A stretch of DNA of 64,000 bases from Paenibacillus sp. BK033 (GCF_004345425.1 NZ_SLVP01000002.1:496001-560000); one strand, 5' to 3'. Shown: positions 45,758 to 54,759, counted from the first letter of the stretch. Notes: generated by a model from the sequence alone, not told the origin. Program-made: numbers and translations.

Positions 45758-46933
45758 GTGACTAACGCTATATTCGTTCATCATTCTGACAGTACCCGTT
45801 ATCAATTTGGGGAGCAGCATCCTTTCAGCCCGTTTCGCATCGCTCTTACGCTTGATTTGCTGCAGGCTGCGGGAGCGCTTCGCCAAGAACAGATTAACTC
45901 CCCTTCTGCTACGGCAGACGAGGAGCTGCTTGCGCTCGTTCACCGGGCGGATTACATAAATGCCGTTCAGCAGCTAAGCATGGACATCCCTGCTCAGACT
46001 GCGGCGTCGGCTGCCGGAAAATACGGCCTGGATACGGAGGATACCCCCTTTTTTCCCGGTATGCACAACGCAGCGGCTACCATAACCGCCGGCTCCGTTC
46101 ACGCTGCCGAACTCGTCATGAGCGGCCAAGCCTTACATGCTTATCACATGGCCGGCGGACTCCACCACGCCTTTCCTGACCGCGGAGCAGGCTTCTGCGT
46201 CTATAACGATGCCGCCGTTGCCATTCAATACATACGCCAGACCTACGGGGCGCGAGTTCTCTATATCGATACCGATGTCCATCACGGGGACGGCGTGCAA
46301 TGGAGCTTTTACCATGACCCGGATGTTTGCACCTACTCCATTCATGAAACAGGCAAATTCCTCTTCCCCGGAACCGGATTTGTCCATGAGAAAGGAGCGG
46401 ACGCTGGTTACGGAGCCTGCTATAACGTTCCGATGGAGCCGTATACAGAGGATGATTCCTGGCTGGAGTGCTTTCGCGCCTCGGTAACGAAAATCGCGGA
46501 AGCCTTTAAACCCGACATTATCGTCAGCCAGCATGGCTGCGACGCGCATGCCTATGACCCTTTATCGCATATTCATTGCAGCATGCGGATCTATCAGGAA
46601 ATGCCTATGATCATCCATGAGCTTGCCCACAAGCATGCCGAGGGGCGTTGGGTGGCTTTAGGTGGCGGCGGTTATGACTGGTGGCGGGTTGTGCCGAGAG
46701 CATGGTCCCTTGTCTGGCTGACGATGACGGATAATCCGATCATCGACCGGCTCAACCGTCAAGAGGACGTTCCTCTGCCTCAAGCCTGGCTGGATAAATG
46801 GTCCGCCTCAAGCCCCGATCCCTTGCCTGTCAGCTGGCTGGATGATATGAGCGAGGTCCTGCCTATTCCCCGGAGAGCCGAGATTGAGAGTAAAAACCGA
46901 CAGACTGTTGCTATTGCCATCCAAGATCTATAA
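45758..46933 (+). CDS. acuC: Histone deacetylase-type AcuC
   Basis: 391 residues from GTG at 45758 (GGGAGG ahead). Class I HDAC fold with zinc and catalytic motifs: HAYHMAGGLHHAFPDRGAGF (paired active histidines), YIDTDVHHGDGVQ (Asp/His zinc ligands) and DIIVSQHGCDAHAYDPL (Asp). It removes the acetyl group that AcuA puts on AcsA, reactivating acetate use. It begins 27 bases after acuA and ends with a strong terminator. Confidence 0.93.
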   Translation: MTNAIFVHHSDSTRYQFGEQHPFSPFRIALTLDLLQAAGALRQEQINSPSATADEELLALVHRADYINAVQQLSMDIPAQTAASAAGKYGLDTEDTPFFPGMHNAAATITAGSVHAAELVMSGQALHAYHMAGGLHHAFPDRGAGFCVYNDAAVAIQYIRQTYGARVLYIDTDVHHGDGVQWSFYHDPDVCTYSIHETGKFLFPGTGFVHEKGADAGYGACYNVPMEPYTEDDSWLECFRASVTKIAEAFKPDIIVSQHGCDAHAYDPLSHIHCSMRIYQEMPMIIHELAHKHAEGRWVALGGGGYDWWRVVPRAWSLVWLTMTDNPIIDRLNRQEDVPLPQAWLDKWSASSPDPLPVSWLDDMSEVLPIPRRAEIESKNRQTVAIAIQDL

Positions 46934-46952
46934 GAGGCCTTTATCGGAGATT

Positions 46953-46986
46953 AAAAAACGTCCGTACCTTTAGGTACGGACGTTCC
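46953..46986. terminator. Bidirectional terminator between acuC and mtnN
   Basis: AACGTCCGTACC / GGTACGGACGTT with a TTTA loop and flanking A/T runs. Confidence 0.9.
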
Positions 46987-46994
46987 TATTTGCA

Positions 46995-47693
46995 TTAAAT
47001 ATGCTGGATCATGTCATCAATAATCGCATAAGAATTGTTCGCTGCCGTTACCGTAAACTCCGCGTAATTCACATGCGCCGAACCGTCGGCTTTATCCGAC
47101 ATCGAGCGGATAACAACAAACGGTACTTCATTCAAATCGCACACATGCGCCACCGAAGCGCCTTCCATCTCCGCGCACGCGCCCTGCATGTTCTCGTACA
47201 GCTCGCGAACCGTATCGCGGCTTGCGATGAACTGATCGCCGGACAGTACTTTGCCAACCAGGCTGCGCCCTTCAAACAAACGCTCGCTTGCTTCCGTTGC
47301 AAGCTTGACCAGCCGTTCGTCGGCCGCGAACTCCGAACGCTCCTGATAAGGAATAACCCCTTTGGCGAATCCGAGCGGCGTTACGTCCATATCATGCTGT
47401 ACGCAGCTGGACGAAACCACGATATCGCCGATATTCAGACGCGGATCAAGCGCGCCTGCTACGCCGGTAAACAACACGCTGTCAACACCCAGATCAATCA
47501 GAATCTGCGTGCAGACAGCTGCGTTAACTTTCCCTACACCGGATTTGCAGAACACAACCGTCTTACCATGAAGCTGGCCTTCATAATAGGTAATGCCAGC
47601 CTTCGTTACACTGTTTGTTACATTCACGTTTTGGTGCAGCAGCTCGATCTCTTCGACCATTGCACCGATAATACCGATTTTATTAAAAGCCAT
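46995..47693 (-). CDS. mtnN: 5'-methylthioadenosine / S-adenosylhomocysteine nucleosidase
   Basis: 232 residues, normal length. It hydrolyses MTA and SAH to adenine and the thioribose. Recognised: GIIGAMVEEIELL (catalytic Glu near the start), TGVAGALDPRLNIGDIVVSS, and the nucleoside site AEMEGASVAHVC with VIRSMSDKADG (catalytic Asp). It overlaps the ccpA stop by one base (TAATG), so it is translated with ccpA from the same mRNA; this pairing is unusual relative to Bacillus. Confidence 0.95.
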   Translation of the reverse strand: MAFNKIGIIGAMVEEIELLHQNVNVTNSVTKAGITYYEGQLHGKTVVFCKSGVGKVNAAVCTQILIDLGVDSVLFTGVAGALDPRLNIGDIVVSSSCVQHDMDVTPLGFAKGVIPYQERSEFAADERLVKLATEASERLFEGRSLVGKVLSGDQFIASRDTVRELYENMQGACAEMEGASVAHVCDLNEVPFVVIRSMSDKADGSAHVNYAEFTVTAANNSYAIIDDMIQHI

Positions 47694-48703
47694 TATGCTT
47701 GCAAACCTCCAACGGATTGCCGAACAACAATTTCATGCGGCAAAATGACTTTCGCGTGTTCGACAACTTCCTTCTTCATCAGCTTGGTGAGCAGACGCAT
47801 CGATACCGCACCGATATCATACATCGGCTGAGCGACGGCGGTCAGCTGCGGACGAACCATCGAAGCCATACGCGTATTGTCAACGCTGATAACCGAGACA
47901 TCGTCAGGCACTTTCAGACCGGAGTCTTGAATGCAATGAATGGCGCCGATCGCCATTTCATCCGTTGCGGCAAACACGGCAGTAGGACGCACAGACAAGT
48001 CGATGAAATATTTCATGGCTTCAACACCGGATTCGTAACGGTAATTACCCGTGCGAACCAGCGTTTCATCATAAGGAATGCCGGAGTCTTCAAGCGCACG
48101 CTTGTACCCTTGGAAACGGGCATAACCATTAGCCGGGTCCTGCAGCGTACCGCTGATCATCGCAATACGCTTGTGGCCTTCCTGGACCAGCTTGCGCACG
48201 GCGTCGTAAGCGGCTTCTTCGTGGTTAATGTCAACAGACGGAATTTGACCGTTCTCGTCCGTTGTCGCGCAAAGGACGATTGGCACGTTAGCGGTCTTAA
48301 ATGCCTGCATATGTTCTTCCGTCACAGCGCCGCCCATAAAGAGCAGCCCGTCCACTTGCTTCTCCAGAAGCGTGTTGATAACGCGGATCTCTTTGTCCTT
48401 CTTCTTGTCCGCATTACACAAAATAATATTATAATGGTACATATTCGCAATATCTTCGATTCCACGCGCAACCTCGGCGAAATTGGCATTCGAAATATCC
48501 GGAATGACAACGCCGACGGTAGTCGTTTTCTTGCTGGCCAAGCCCCGAGCAACCGCATTTGGACGATACCCAAGTCGTTCAATAGCCTCGTATACCTTTT
48601 TGCGCGTTGCCGGCTTCACGTTCGGATTGTTGTTCACAACCCGGGAAACCGTAGCCATCGATACTCCTGCTTCTCTTGCTACATCATAAATGGTAACCGT
48701 CAC
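47693..48703 (-). CDS. ccpA: Catabolite control protein A
   Basis: 336 residues, LacI family. The helix-turn-helix is [20 protein letters not shown] with the hinge [16 protein letters not shown]. The core has the HPr-Ser46-P-binding features expected of CcpA ([40 protein letters not shown]). I chose GTG at 48703, seven bases after GGAGAG; an upstream TTG at 48718 lacks that. CcpA represses acsA, acuAC and many carbon genes and binds HPr/Crh phosphorylated on serine. It is encoded in a short operon with mtnN. Confidence 0.93.
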   Translation of the reverse strand: MTVTIYDVAREAGVSMATVSRVVNNNPNVKPATRKKVYEAIERLGYRPNAVARGLASKKTTTVGVVIPDISNANFAEVARGIEDIANMYHYNIILCNADKKKDKEIRVINTLLEKQVDGLLFMGGAVTEEHMQAFKTANVPIVLCATTDENGQIPSVDINHEEAAYDAVRKLVQEGHKRIAMISGTLQDPANGYARFQGYKRALEDSGIPYDETLVRTGNYRYESGVEAMKYFIDLSVRPTAVFAATDEMAIGAIHCIQDSGLKVPDDVSVISVDNTRMASMVRPQLTAVAQPMYDIGAVSMRLLTKLMKKEVVEHAKVILPHEIVVRQSVGGLQA

Positions 48704-48757
48704 GGTACTTCTCTCCAATATCTCAAATTTTATTTACGTTCGCTGCATATTAACGTA

Positions 48758-48786
48758 ATCATACGACAAAATATTACTTTTCGCAA
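48758..48786 (-). promoter_or_regulatory. SigA promoter of ccpA-mtnN
   Basis: TTGCGA and TATGAT with a 17-base spacer on the minus strand, about 55 bases before the ccpA start. Confidence 0.65.
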
Positions 48787-48800
48787 TGTTAGCGCATGCA
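48786..48800. promoter_or_regulatory. Candidate cre site next to the ccpA promoter
   Basis: ATGTTAGCGCATGCA matches the WTGNAANCGNWNNCW cre pattern except at one position and abuts the -35. It would allow autoregulation. Confidence 0.35.
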
Positions 48801-48858
48801 CTGGCGTCAATCCGTGCTTCATCCTGCAGCGAAATGGAGAGTGATATTCCCGTATGGC

Positions 48859-49272
48859 TTATGTATGCATGGACCGTCTGCTAAGTTGAGATAGCCTTTT
48901 GTTAATATCAGCAATCCATTCCTCATCATGAAGCGATTGCGCAATCAGATGCAGGTCGAGCAGGTTGTTGATGCGCTCCTGCGTCAGCCGTTCAATCTGA
49001 TACGGATCCGGCTGACTTTTGTCCTCGCTTGCTTCTACGAGCAAATCTGCCCATTCGTTGCATTCATTAAACAAAAACGTTTGCTTCGGAGGCTCTTGGC
49101 CCAGTTTTGCGATGAGTCCGGTCAGATCCGGCTTCACATCGGGAAGTACTTCGCTGCGGCTGCATACCGAGCATGAATAAATCGGAACATTGTCAATTTC
49201 GACTTTCCCCGAATAAATCACTGTACGCAGTTTCATCTTCATGATGTCACCGCAATGACACCTTTTCTGCAC
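48859..49272 (-). CDS. YgiT-type zinc-ribbon protein
   Basis: About 137 residues from GTG at 49272, nine bases after GGGAG; a TTG at 49281 directly touches the ribosome site. The N-terminus has paired cysteines (RCHCGD and YSCSVCSRSEV) that form a CxC...CxxC zinc ribbon, as in YgiT/MqsA-like N-terminal domains. The rest (KPDLTGLIAKLGQEPPKQTF; LTQERINNLLDLHLIAQSLH) is helical. There is no helix-turn-helix like MqsA and no adjacent toxin, so an antitoxin role is not supported. Function is unknown. Confidence 0.7.
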   Translation of the reverse strand: MQKRCHCGDIMKMKLRTVIYSGKVEIDNVPIYSCSVCSRSEVLPDVKPDLTGLIAKLGQEPPKQTFLFNECNEWADLLVEASEDKSQPDPYQIERLTQERINNLLDLHLIAQSLHDEEWIADINKRLSQLSRRSMHT

Positions 49273-49388
49273 TTTGGTCAACTCCCTTTACGCGCTTCTC
49301 TTCCGTTCCTTTTTTTCTATTTCGAGATGCGTAAAAGATTCGACCTTTTCTGCATAAAATCCTGCTTATCCGCACTATGTAATTTTTA

Positions 49389-49805
49389 CTATGGGGCAAC
49401 TTTCCGCCAACGCTTCTTCAAGAATGGAATCGATACCAGGATGACCCAAACGGCCGCACCGATCATATCGTTGCGGATATCCATCACATCGGGCATCCTG
49501 CCGCCAACAAAGGATTGATGGTATTCATCCGTCACCCCGTACAGACCGCATCCGATAATAATCGACAGCTTACTGAGAAAGCGGTCGCCCTTTTTTCCAG
49601 CGCCGTAATCGAAGGCGGCAGCCAATATAAAGTAAGCGAGGAAATGCCCCCAGTCGAAGCTCGCCATATGCGGGAAAAACTTCCGGAAAAACGGCAGCAT
49701 CGTATTCATCTCATCGCCTGTGCGGGAGGAAAATCCGAAAATAACCGCCATCCAAATCACTGCCGGCGCAAAACGGAGAATCCGGCGTCTGTTCGTTTGA
49801 TTCAT
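49389..49805 (-). CDS. VanZ-family membrane protein
   Basis: 138 residues from ATG at 49805 (GAAGGAGA ahead); upstream open frame is not family-like. Four membrane segments are apparent, beginning LRFAPAVIWMAVIFGFSSRT, and the VanZ hallmarks DEYHQSFVGGRMPDVMDIRN and HFLAYFILAAAFDYG are present. VanZ-like proteins occur widely in Firmicutes; the resistance link to teicoplanin applies only to the vanA-cluster member. The chromosomal homologue role is unknown. It is divergent from the PfpI-like gene. Confidence 0.88.
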   Translation of the reverse strand: MNQTNRRRILRFAPAVIWMAVIFGFSSRTGDEMNTMLPFFRKFFPHMASFDWGHFLAYFILAAAFDYGAGKKGDRFLSKLSIIIGCGLYGVTDEYHQSFVGGRMPDVMDIRNDMIGAAVWVILVSIPFLKKRWRKVAP

Positions 49806-49860
49806 GTGTTCTCCTTCGTTACAATGAATATGAAATAATAAATACGGGAGGAAATCAATC

Positions 49861-50388
49861 ATGTCGTTACATAATAAAACCGTTATTTGTCTGCTTGACG
49901 ACGAATTCGAGGATCTCGAGCTTTGGTATCCGGTGTACCGCGTCCGCGAAGCCGGAGCCACCGTCCTGTATGCCGGCCCTGAAAAGGGCAAGAAGCATAT
50001 CGGAAAATACGGCGTTCCCGCTGTAGCCGACCTCTCCTTCGACGAGGTCAACAGCGCCGATATTGCCGGCCTGCTCGTTCCCGGCGGCTGGGCACCGGAC
50101 AAGCTGCGACGTTATCCAAAGGTGCTGCAGCTTGTCCGGGAGCTTGACGCGGCCGGCAAACCGATCGGCCAAATCTGTCATGCCGGCTGGGTTCTCATTT
50201 CCGCCAAGATCCTGCAAGGACGCAAAGTCACTTCCACGCCGGGCATTCGCGACGATATGGAAAACGCCGGCGCCGAATGGTTCGATGAAGCGGTTGTGGT
50301 CGACGGCAACCTGATCTCCGCACGCCGTCCGCCGGATTTGCCGCCTTATGCTAAGGCGTTTGTCGATGCTCTGGAGCAGCAAGCTTAA
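49861..50388 (+). CDS. DJ-1/PfpI family protein
   Basis: 175 residues. The nucleophile elbow has Cys in GQICHAGWVLISA and an upstream acidic EFEDLELWYPVYR. It fits the PfpI/YfkM/YraA group of stress-related glyoxalase/deglycase-type proteins. GGGAGGA precedes the ATG. It is a single gene convergent with ptsI. Substrate and activity (glyoxalase III, protease or deglycase) remain disputed for the family. Confidence 0.9.
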   Translation: MSLHNKTVICLLDDEFEDLELWYPVYRVREAGATVLYAGPEKGKKHIGKYGVPAVADLSFDEVNSADIAGLLVPGGWAPDKLRRYPKVLQLVRELDAAGKPIGQICHAGWVLISAKILQGRKVTSTPGIRDDMENAGAEWFDEAVVVDGNLISARRPPDLPPYAKAFVDALEQQA

Positions 50389-50407
50389 GCTCCATACGGC
50401 ATGAAGA

Positions 50408-50448
50408 CAAAAGGAGCCGCCCGCTAAATCGCGGAGGCTGCCCCTTTT
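50408..50448. terminator. Terminator between pfpI-like and ptsI genes
   Basis: An imperfect stem AAAGG-GC-GCC / GGC-GC-CCTTT with a T-run, between convergent genes. Confidence 0.6.
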
Positions 50449-52172
50449 TCGTCAACCGAATCCATAAACTGCTTCAGCTTCTTATGAATCTCCGCGCTCA
50501 TGCGGCATTCCAGCAGCTGCGGCAGCAGCGAGCGGCTGTCTTCCTGCGTTGTGCAGAGCAGCCGCTCTTTCACTTGCAGAATGGAATGGGAGGACATGCT
50601 GATTTCATCCACATCAAGCCCCAGCCAGATCGGCAGGGCACGCAGATCGCCGGCAAGCTCGCCGCAAACTCCTACCTTGATTCCATGCCGCTTGGCCGCT
50701 TCAACCGTCTGCTTCAGCATGCGAAGCACCGCGGGGTGAAACGGTTCGTACATATAACTGATTTCATCGTTCATCCGGTCGACCGCCAGAGTGAACTGGA
50801 CAAGATCGTTTGTACCGATGCTGAAGAAATCAACCTCCTGCGCAAGCAAATCCGCCAGCATTACCGCAGCGGGCACTTCAACCATAATGCCCACCTGGAT
50901 GCCCGGATCGTAAGAGATCCCTTCTCTTTCCAGCTCCTGCTTGGCTTCCGCCAGCACCTGGTTAGCTCCTCTTACTTCCTCTACCGACGAAATCAGAGGA
51001 TACATCACCTTTACCTGTCCAAAGCTGCTTGCGCGCAAAATGGCTCTCAGCTGCGTCTTGAACAGGTCCTTGCGATCCAGCGAGATCCGAATGGCCCGGT
51101 ATCCAAGGAACGGATTATCCTCTTCCGGAATATTGAAGTAATCGAGCTGCTTATCTCCGCCGATATCCAGCGTCCGGATAATAAGCGGCTCGCCGCCCAG
51201 CTTCTCGGCGACGCTTTTGTAAACCTCGAACTGCTCCTCCTCCTTGGGAAAACGGTTCCGGTCCATATACAGAAACTCCGTGCGGAACAATCCAACGCCA
51301 TGCGCCCCGCTCGACAACGCGACCTCCAGCTCCTTCAGAGAGCTGATATTGGCCGCCAGACCAAGCACCTTGCCGTCCGGGGTCACCGACTGATGACCGG
51401 CAATGCTGCTTAGGCGATGTCTCGCTTCCGCCTGTCTGGTTTGAAGCTCGGAGTAATGCCGGACTAACGAGTCATCGGGTTCAATAAACAGCAGACCTTC
51501 CGTACCGTCAATAATAAGAGATTGGCCGGTCTGGATCGGCTCCTCCAGCTTTGCCTCCACCCCTACGACTAGCGGAACGCCGAGAGCGCGGGCCATTATG
51601 GCGGAATGAGAGGTCGAGCTTCCGGCAAGCGTAACAATGCCAAGCACGTTGTTCGGGTTAATGTGGGCCAGCTGGGATGGAGACAGCTCCCGCGCGATCA
51701 GAATAAAAGGCTGCGTATCGGATGGGAGAGTAATCTCCGGAGCGCCAAGCAGATGCTTGAGCAGACGGTTCCCGACATCTTTAATATCGAGGGCGCGTTC
51801 CTTCATGTACTCGTCATCGAGCAGATCAAACATCGTTACAAAGTGATCGATGGCTTCCTTCACCGCAACTTCCGCAGCTTTGTATTGACGCTGGATGATC
51901 CCCTGAATCTCGTTCATAAACACCGGATCGTCCAAAATCGCCAGATGCGCGTCGAAAATTTGCGTCTCGTCGGAGCCTACCACTTCCCTTAGCTCATCCT
52001 TGATCTGTTCGATCTCATGCTTGGATGTGCGTATTCCCTCGTAGACCCTCTCGAACTCCCGCGCAAAATCAGCAACATCGACACGCTGCTCGGGAAATTC
52101 CCATTCCCAGTTCGGCAGTACAAACGACTTCCCGATCGCAATGCCGGCCGAAGCGCCTATTCCTTGTATCAT
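50424..52172 (-). CDS. ptsI: PTS enzyme I
   Basis: 582 residues, complete. Phosphorylated His189 lies in AGSSTSHSAIMAR; the PEP-binding C-terminal barrel shows HGVGLFRTEFLYMDRNRFP, VGIMVEVPAAVMLAD, FFSIGTNDLVQFTLAVDRMN and active cysteine in GVCGELAGD. It transfers phosphate from PEP to HPr. Its ATG overlaps the stop of the upstream EIICBA gene (ATGA). The usual ptsH is missing between them, so phosphocarrier HPr must be encoded elsewhere. A terminator follows. Confidence 0.95.
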   Translation of the reverse strand: MIQGIGASAGIAIGKSFVLPNWEWEFPEQRVDVADFAREFERVYEGIRTSKHEIEQIKDELREVVGSDETQIFDAHLAILDDPVFMNEIQGIIQRQYKAAEVAVKEAIDHFVTMFDLLDDEYMKERALDIKDVGNRLLKHLLGAPEITLPSDTQPFILIARELSPSQLAHINPNNVLGIVTLAGSSTSHSAIMARALGVPLVVGVEAKLEEPIQTGQSLIIDGTEGLLFIEPDDSLVRHYSELQTRQAEARHRLSSIAGHQSVTPDGKVLGLAANISSLKELEVALSSGAHGVGLFRTEFLYMDRNRFPKEEEQFEVYKSVAEKLGGEPLIIRTLDIGGDKQLDYFNIPEEDNPFLGYRAIRISLDRKDLFKTQLRAILRASSFGQVKVMYPLISSVEEVRGANQVLAEAKQELEREGISYDPGIQVGIMVEVPAAVMLADLLAQEVDFFSIGTNDLVQFTLAVDRMNDEISYMYEPFHPAVLRMLKQTVEAAKRHGIKVGVCGELAGDLRALPIWLGLDVDEISMSSHSILQVKERLLCTTQEDSRSLLPQLLECRMSAEIHKKLKQFMDSVDEKGAASAI

Positions 52173-54055
52173 GGTTTTTCCCCTCCACCATTTCTCTCTT
52201 TAAGGACAACGGACAAAACCGAAGACTGCCCCTTCTTCACTGCTTTAAACGGCGCGAAGCGCCAGGAATGAACAAGATCCGAATTGGTAATAACCATCGG
52301 CGTAGCAAGAGATTTGCTTTCCTTGCGGACACGCTGCAGATCAAAGCGCACGAGCATATCGCCCGGCATAACTTCCTGTCCTTCTTCGACGACCGCTTTG
52401 AAATACGATTTTCCGGTGAGCTTGGAAGTATCGATGCCGATATGAAGCAGAACCTCAAGCCCTTCCTGCGTGCGAATGCCTACGGCATGCATCGTTGGGT
52501 ACACGATTATAACGGTGCCCTTTACAGGCGATACAAGCTCGCCCTTCTCGGGAATGAAGGCAACGCCTTGTCCAACCAGCTTGCCTGCGAATATCGGATC
52601 GGGAACATCCTCAAGCGGAATCATGCGTCCTTGGACAGGCGAACTGAACAACACCTGCTCCTGGTCGCGTTGAATGGCTTTTAGCATCTCTGCCCGAATC
52701 AATTCCGAATACGTGCCGAATACAACCTGGACGTTGCCTCCGCCAAGTCTAAGCACCCCAGCCGCACCCAGGTTTCTCAAGGCGTTATTGTCAAGCAGCT
52801 TCTCGTTGGAAACCTTGAGGCGAAGCCTTGTGATACAGGACTCCATCTGCACAATATTGTCCTTGCCGCCGATTGCTTGCAGGATCAGGGGAGCGCGGTA
52901 TGGAATGTCGCCAGCCCATTCGTCGAGCTGCGAACCTTCCTCGCGTCCCGGGGTAGGAATCCGGAACCGGTTGATTGCCCAGCGGAACACCACGTAATAC
53001 ACAAGTCCAACAACAATCCCGATGGGGATCAGCAGCCAGCCTCTCGTAGCCAGATGTTCGTTAATAATGTAATCGATAACGCCGCCGGAGAAAGAAAACC
53101 CGTGCCGGATGCCCAATTCATAGGTGACCCACATAATGACGCCAGACAATATCGCATGCACCACGAACAAATAAGGCGCTACAAACAAGAAGGCAAACTC
53201 AACCGGCTCCGTGACTCCTGTCAGAAAAGAAGCCAATGACGCATAGAGGAACGTCTTGCGGATCTTCGGCTTCAAATCTTCCCTGGCCTCGTGAATGATG
53301 GCGAACGCTATTGCCGGCAAAGCAAACATGACAATCGGATACATGCCGGCCATAAATGCCCCCGCTGTCGGATCGCCGGCGAAAAACCGCGGCAAATCGC
53401 CGTATACCATCGATCCGTCCGCCGTCTCGTACCCCCCCACCTGGAACCAGAACACATGGCTGAGCAGGTGATGCAGGCCAAACACGACAAGAATGCGGTA
53501 CAGAAATCCAAACAAAAACACGCCAAAGCCGCCGCCGGAAGCGACGATATCGCCCAGCCCCTCCAGCATGCGCTGAATTAACGGCGCGACGCCGATCATG
53601 GCCATGGACAGGATAACGGTTACAACACTGACGAATAAAGGCACAAACCGGGGTCCGCCGAAAAACTGTATGTATTCCGGCAAGCGCAGGTTCTTAAAAC
53701 GTTCGTAACTGAAGCCGGATATCATACCGATGATGGAGCCTACGAACACGGTAGGTTCAATCTGCGGATCCGCGGTACCGGTTACGCCGACATAGATTAC
53801 CATCCCCGCGAGCGCAGCCATACCGGCTGCCAGAGCGTTGCCCGTTAAACCAAGCGAGACGCCAAGGGCGAACATATAAGGAAGAAACGTAAAAATCGCG
53901 TGGCCTGCCGCCTTTAGATAATCGGCGGCATTGGGAATTCCAAGAAGATCCCATGGCAGCTGGCTTAAAAATAAAAAGATTGCGGCGGCGGGAAGAACGA
54001 TCATAGGCAGCATGAAAGCCCGTCCAAGCTGCTGAAACCTTCCTAGAAAATTCAC
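52169..54055 (-). CDS. PTS glucose/N-acetylglucosamine transporter, fused EIICBA
   Basis: 628 residues, GTG start after AGGAGGTGACAAA. EIIC (about 1-370) has many membrane spans and GLHHLLSHVFWFQVGGYETA, closer to the NagE/NagP pattern than to glucose PtsG; EIIB has phosphorylated Cys407 in ESCITRLRL; EIIA has active His538 in EVLLHIGIDT with partner His523. Substrate could be N-acetylglucosamine or glucose. The 5' leader (about 54056-54202) carries tandem hairpin elements. It is cotranscribed with ptsI. No GlcT/LicT antiterminator gene is adjacent. Confidence 0.9.
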   Translation of the reverse strand: MNFLGRFQQLGRAFMLPMIVLPAAAIFLFLSQLPWDLLGIPNAADYLKAAGHAIFTFLPYMFALGVSLGLTGNALAAGMAALAGMVIYVGVTGTADPQIEPTVFVGSIIGMISGFSYERFKNLRLPEYIQFFGGPRFVPLFVSVVTVILSMAMIGVAPLIQRMLEGLGDIVASGGGFGVFLFGFLYRILVVFGLHHLLSHVFWFQVGGYETADGSMVYGDLPRFFAGDPTAGAFMAGMYPIVMFALPAIAFAIIHEAREDLKPKIRKTFLYASLASFLTGVTEPVEFAFLFVAPYLFVVHAILSGVIMWVTYELGIRHGFSFSGGVIDYIINEHLATRGWLLIPIGIVVGLVYYVVFRWAINRFRIPTPGREEGSQLDEWAGDIPYRAPLILQAIGGKDNIVQMESCITRLRLKVSNEKLLDNNALRNLGAAGVLRLGGGNVQVVFGTYSELIRAEMLKAIQRDQEQVLFSSPVQGRMIPLEDVPDPIFAGKLVGQGVAFIPEKGELVSPVKGTVIIVYPTMHAVGIRTQEGLEVLLHIGIDTSKLTGKSYFKAVVEEGQEVMPGDMLVRFDLQRVRKESKSLATPMVITNSDLVHSWRFAPFKAVKKGQSSVLSVVLKERNGGGEKP

Positions 54056-54070
54056 TTTGTCACCTCCTAA

Positions 54071-54163
54071 AAAGAATTGCGAAGCAATTCTTACTTCGTA
54101 AGCATGGACTTAAAGAATTGCGAAGCAATTCTTACTTCGTAAGCATGTGCTTAAGAATTATTG
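54071..54163 (-). repeat. Tandem leader hairpin elements, copies 2 and 3 (EIICBA leader)
   Basis: Two 41-base direct repeats (54071-54111, 54112-54152). In sense orientation each is an arm CAATTCTT (or CAATAATTCTT), a loop with ATGCTTACGAAG, and arm AAGAATTG. The 3' arm is followed by CTTCG and another CAATTCTT, so a second hairpin can form. The last arm touches the AGGAGG ribosome site. Confidence 0.65.
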
Positions 54164-54208
54164 CGTACTTTGCGGTCATTCTTTGACCTAATCCTTATCT
54201 CTATAACG

Positions 54209-54237
54209 ATGGTACGGCGTTGAAGCTTTTTTGTCAA
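54209..54237 (-). promoter_or_regulatory. SigA promoter for EIICBA-ptsI
   Basis: TTGACA and TACCAT with a 17-base spacer on the minus strand. The start would be near 54202, giving a leader of about 145 bases that includes both hairpin elements. Confidence 0.55.
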
Positions 54238-54239
54238 AG

Positions 54240-54266
54240 CAAAGACGGGCCCTGATGGCCCGCCAA
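54240..54266 (-). terminator. Terminator of the CoA-binding protein gene
   Basis: GGCGGGCC / GGCCCGTC hairpin with a short T-containing tail on the minus strand, directly ahead of the EIICBA promoter. Confidence 0.6.
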
Positions 54267-54294
54267 AAGTAAGGTATAGCTTAAAAGGCATTGT

Positions 54295-54729
54295 TTAGGT
54301 TGTCTGCTTCCCATGCGGCAGAAGAATCGAGTCCTCCACCTTGATGCAGCGGTCCATAATGACCTGAAGTCCGCCTTCGGAAGCAATTCTCGCCGTTTCG
54401 TCATTCGCGATGCCAAGCTGCAGCCAAAGGGTCTTGGCTCCGATGGCAACCGCTTCTTCCGCAATTGGAGGCGTATGCTCCGGGCGGCGGAAGACGTTCA
54501 CGATATCCACCGGCTCCGGAATATCCTTGAGGGAAGCGTAGCTCTTCTCGCCCAGAATGTTCTCGGCAGCGGGATTTACCGGAATGATGCGGTAGCCCTT
54601 CTTTTGCAGCGCCTCCGATACCATGTAAGATACGCGGTCCGGCTTGTCGGACAATCCGACAACGGCAATGGTGTTGCTCGCTTGCAGAATGCCCTTGATT
54701 TCTTCTCGGGTCGGATTTTCAAATGCCAT
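54295..54729 (-). CDS. CoA-binding protein (YccU/CoA_binding_2 type)
   Basis: 144 residues, a small Rossmann-like protein: NTIAVVGLSDKPDRVSYMVS, IPVNPAAENILGEKSYASLK, VDIVNVFRRPEHTPPIAEEA and AKTLWLQLGIANDETARI. The family is related to the CoA-binding domain of succinyl-CoA synthetase, but no catalytic partner is fused. Its physiological role is unknown. It lies 30 bases downstream of aroA on the same strand and may belong to the aroK-aroA unit. Confidence 0.88.
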   Translation of the reverse strand: MAFENPTREEIKGILQASNTIAVVGLSDKPDRVSYMVSEALQKKGYRIIPVNPAAENILGEKSYASLKDIPEPVDIVNVFRRPEHTPPIAEEAVAIGAKTLWLQLGIANDETARIASEGGLQVIMDRCIKVEDSILLPHGKQTT

Positions 54730-54759
54730 AATCAGCGCCTCGCTTTCATCCTTTTTCCT

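Noticed and set aside
48859..49272. MqsA-type antitoxin
   Set aside because: The zinc ribbon is similar, but no helix-turn-helix or neighbouring MqsR-like toxin is present.
54071..54152. Direct repeats as a CRISPR array
   Set aside because: There are only two units with no unique spacers, and each is self-complementary with a conserved loop; a leader RNA element explains them better.
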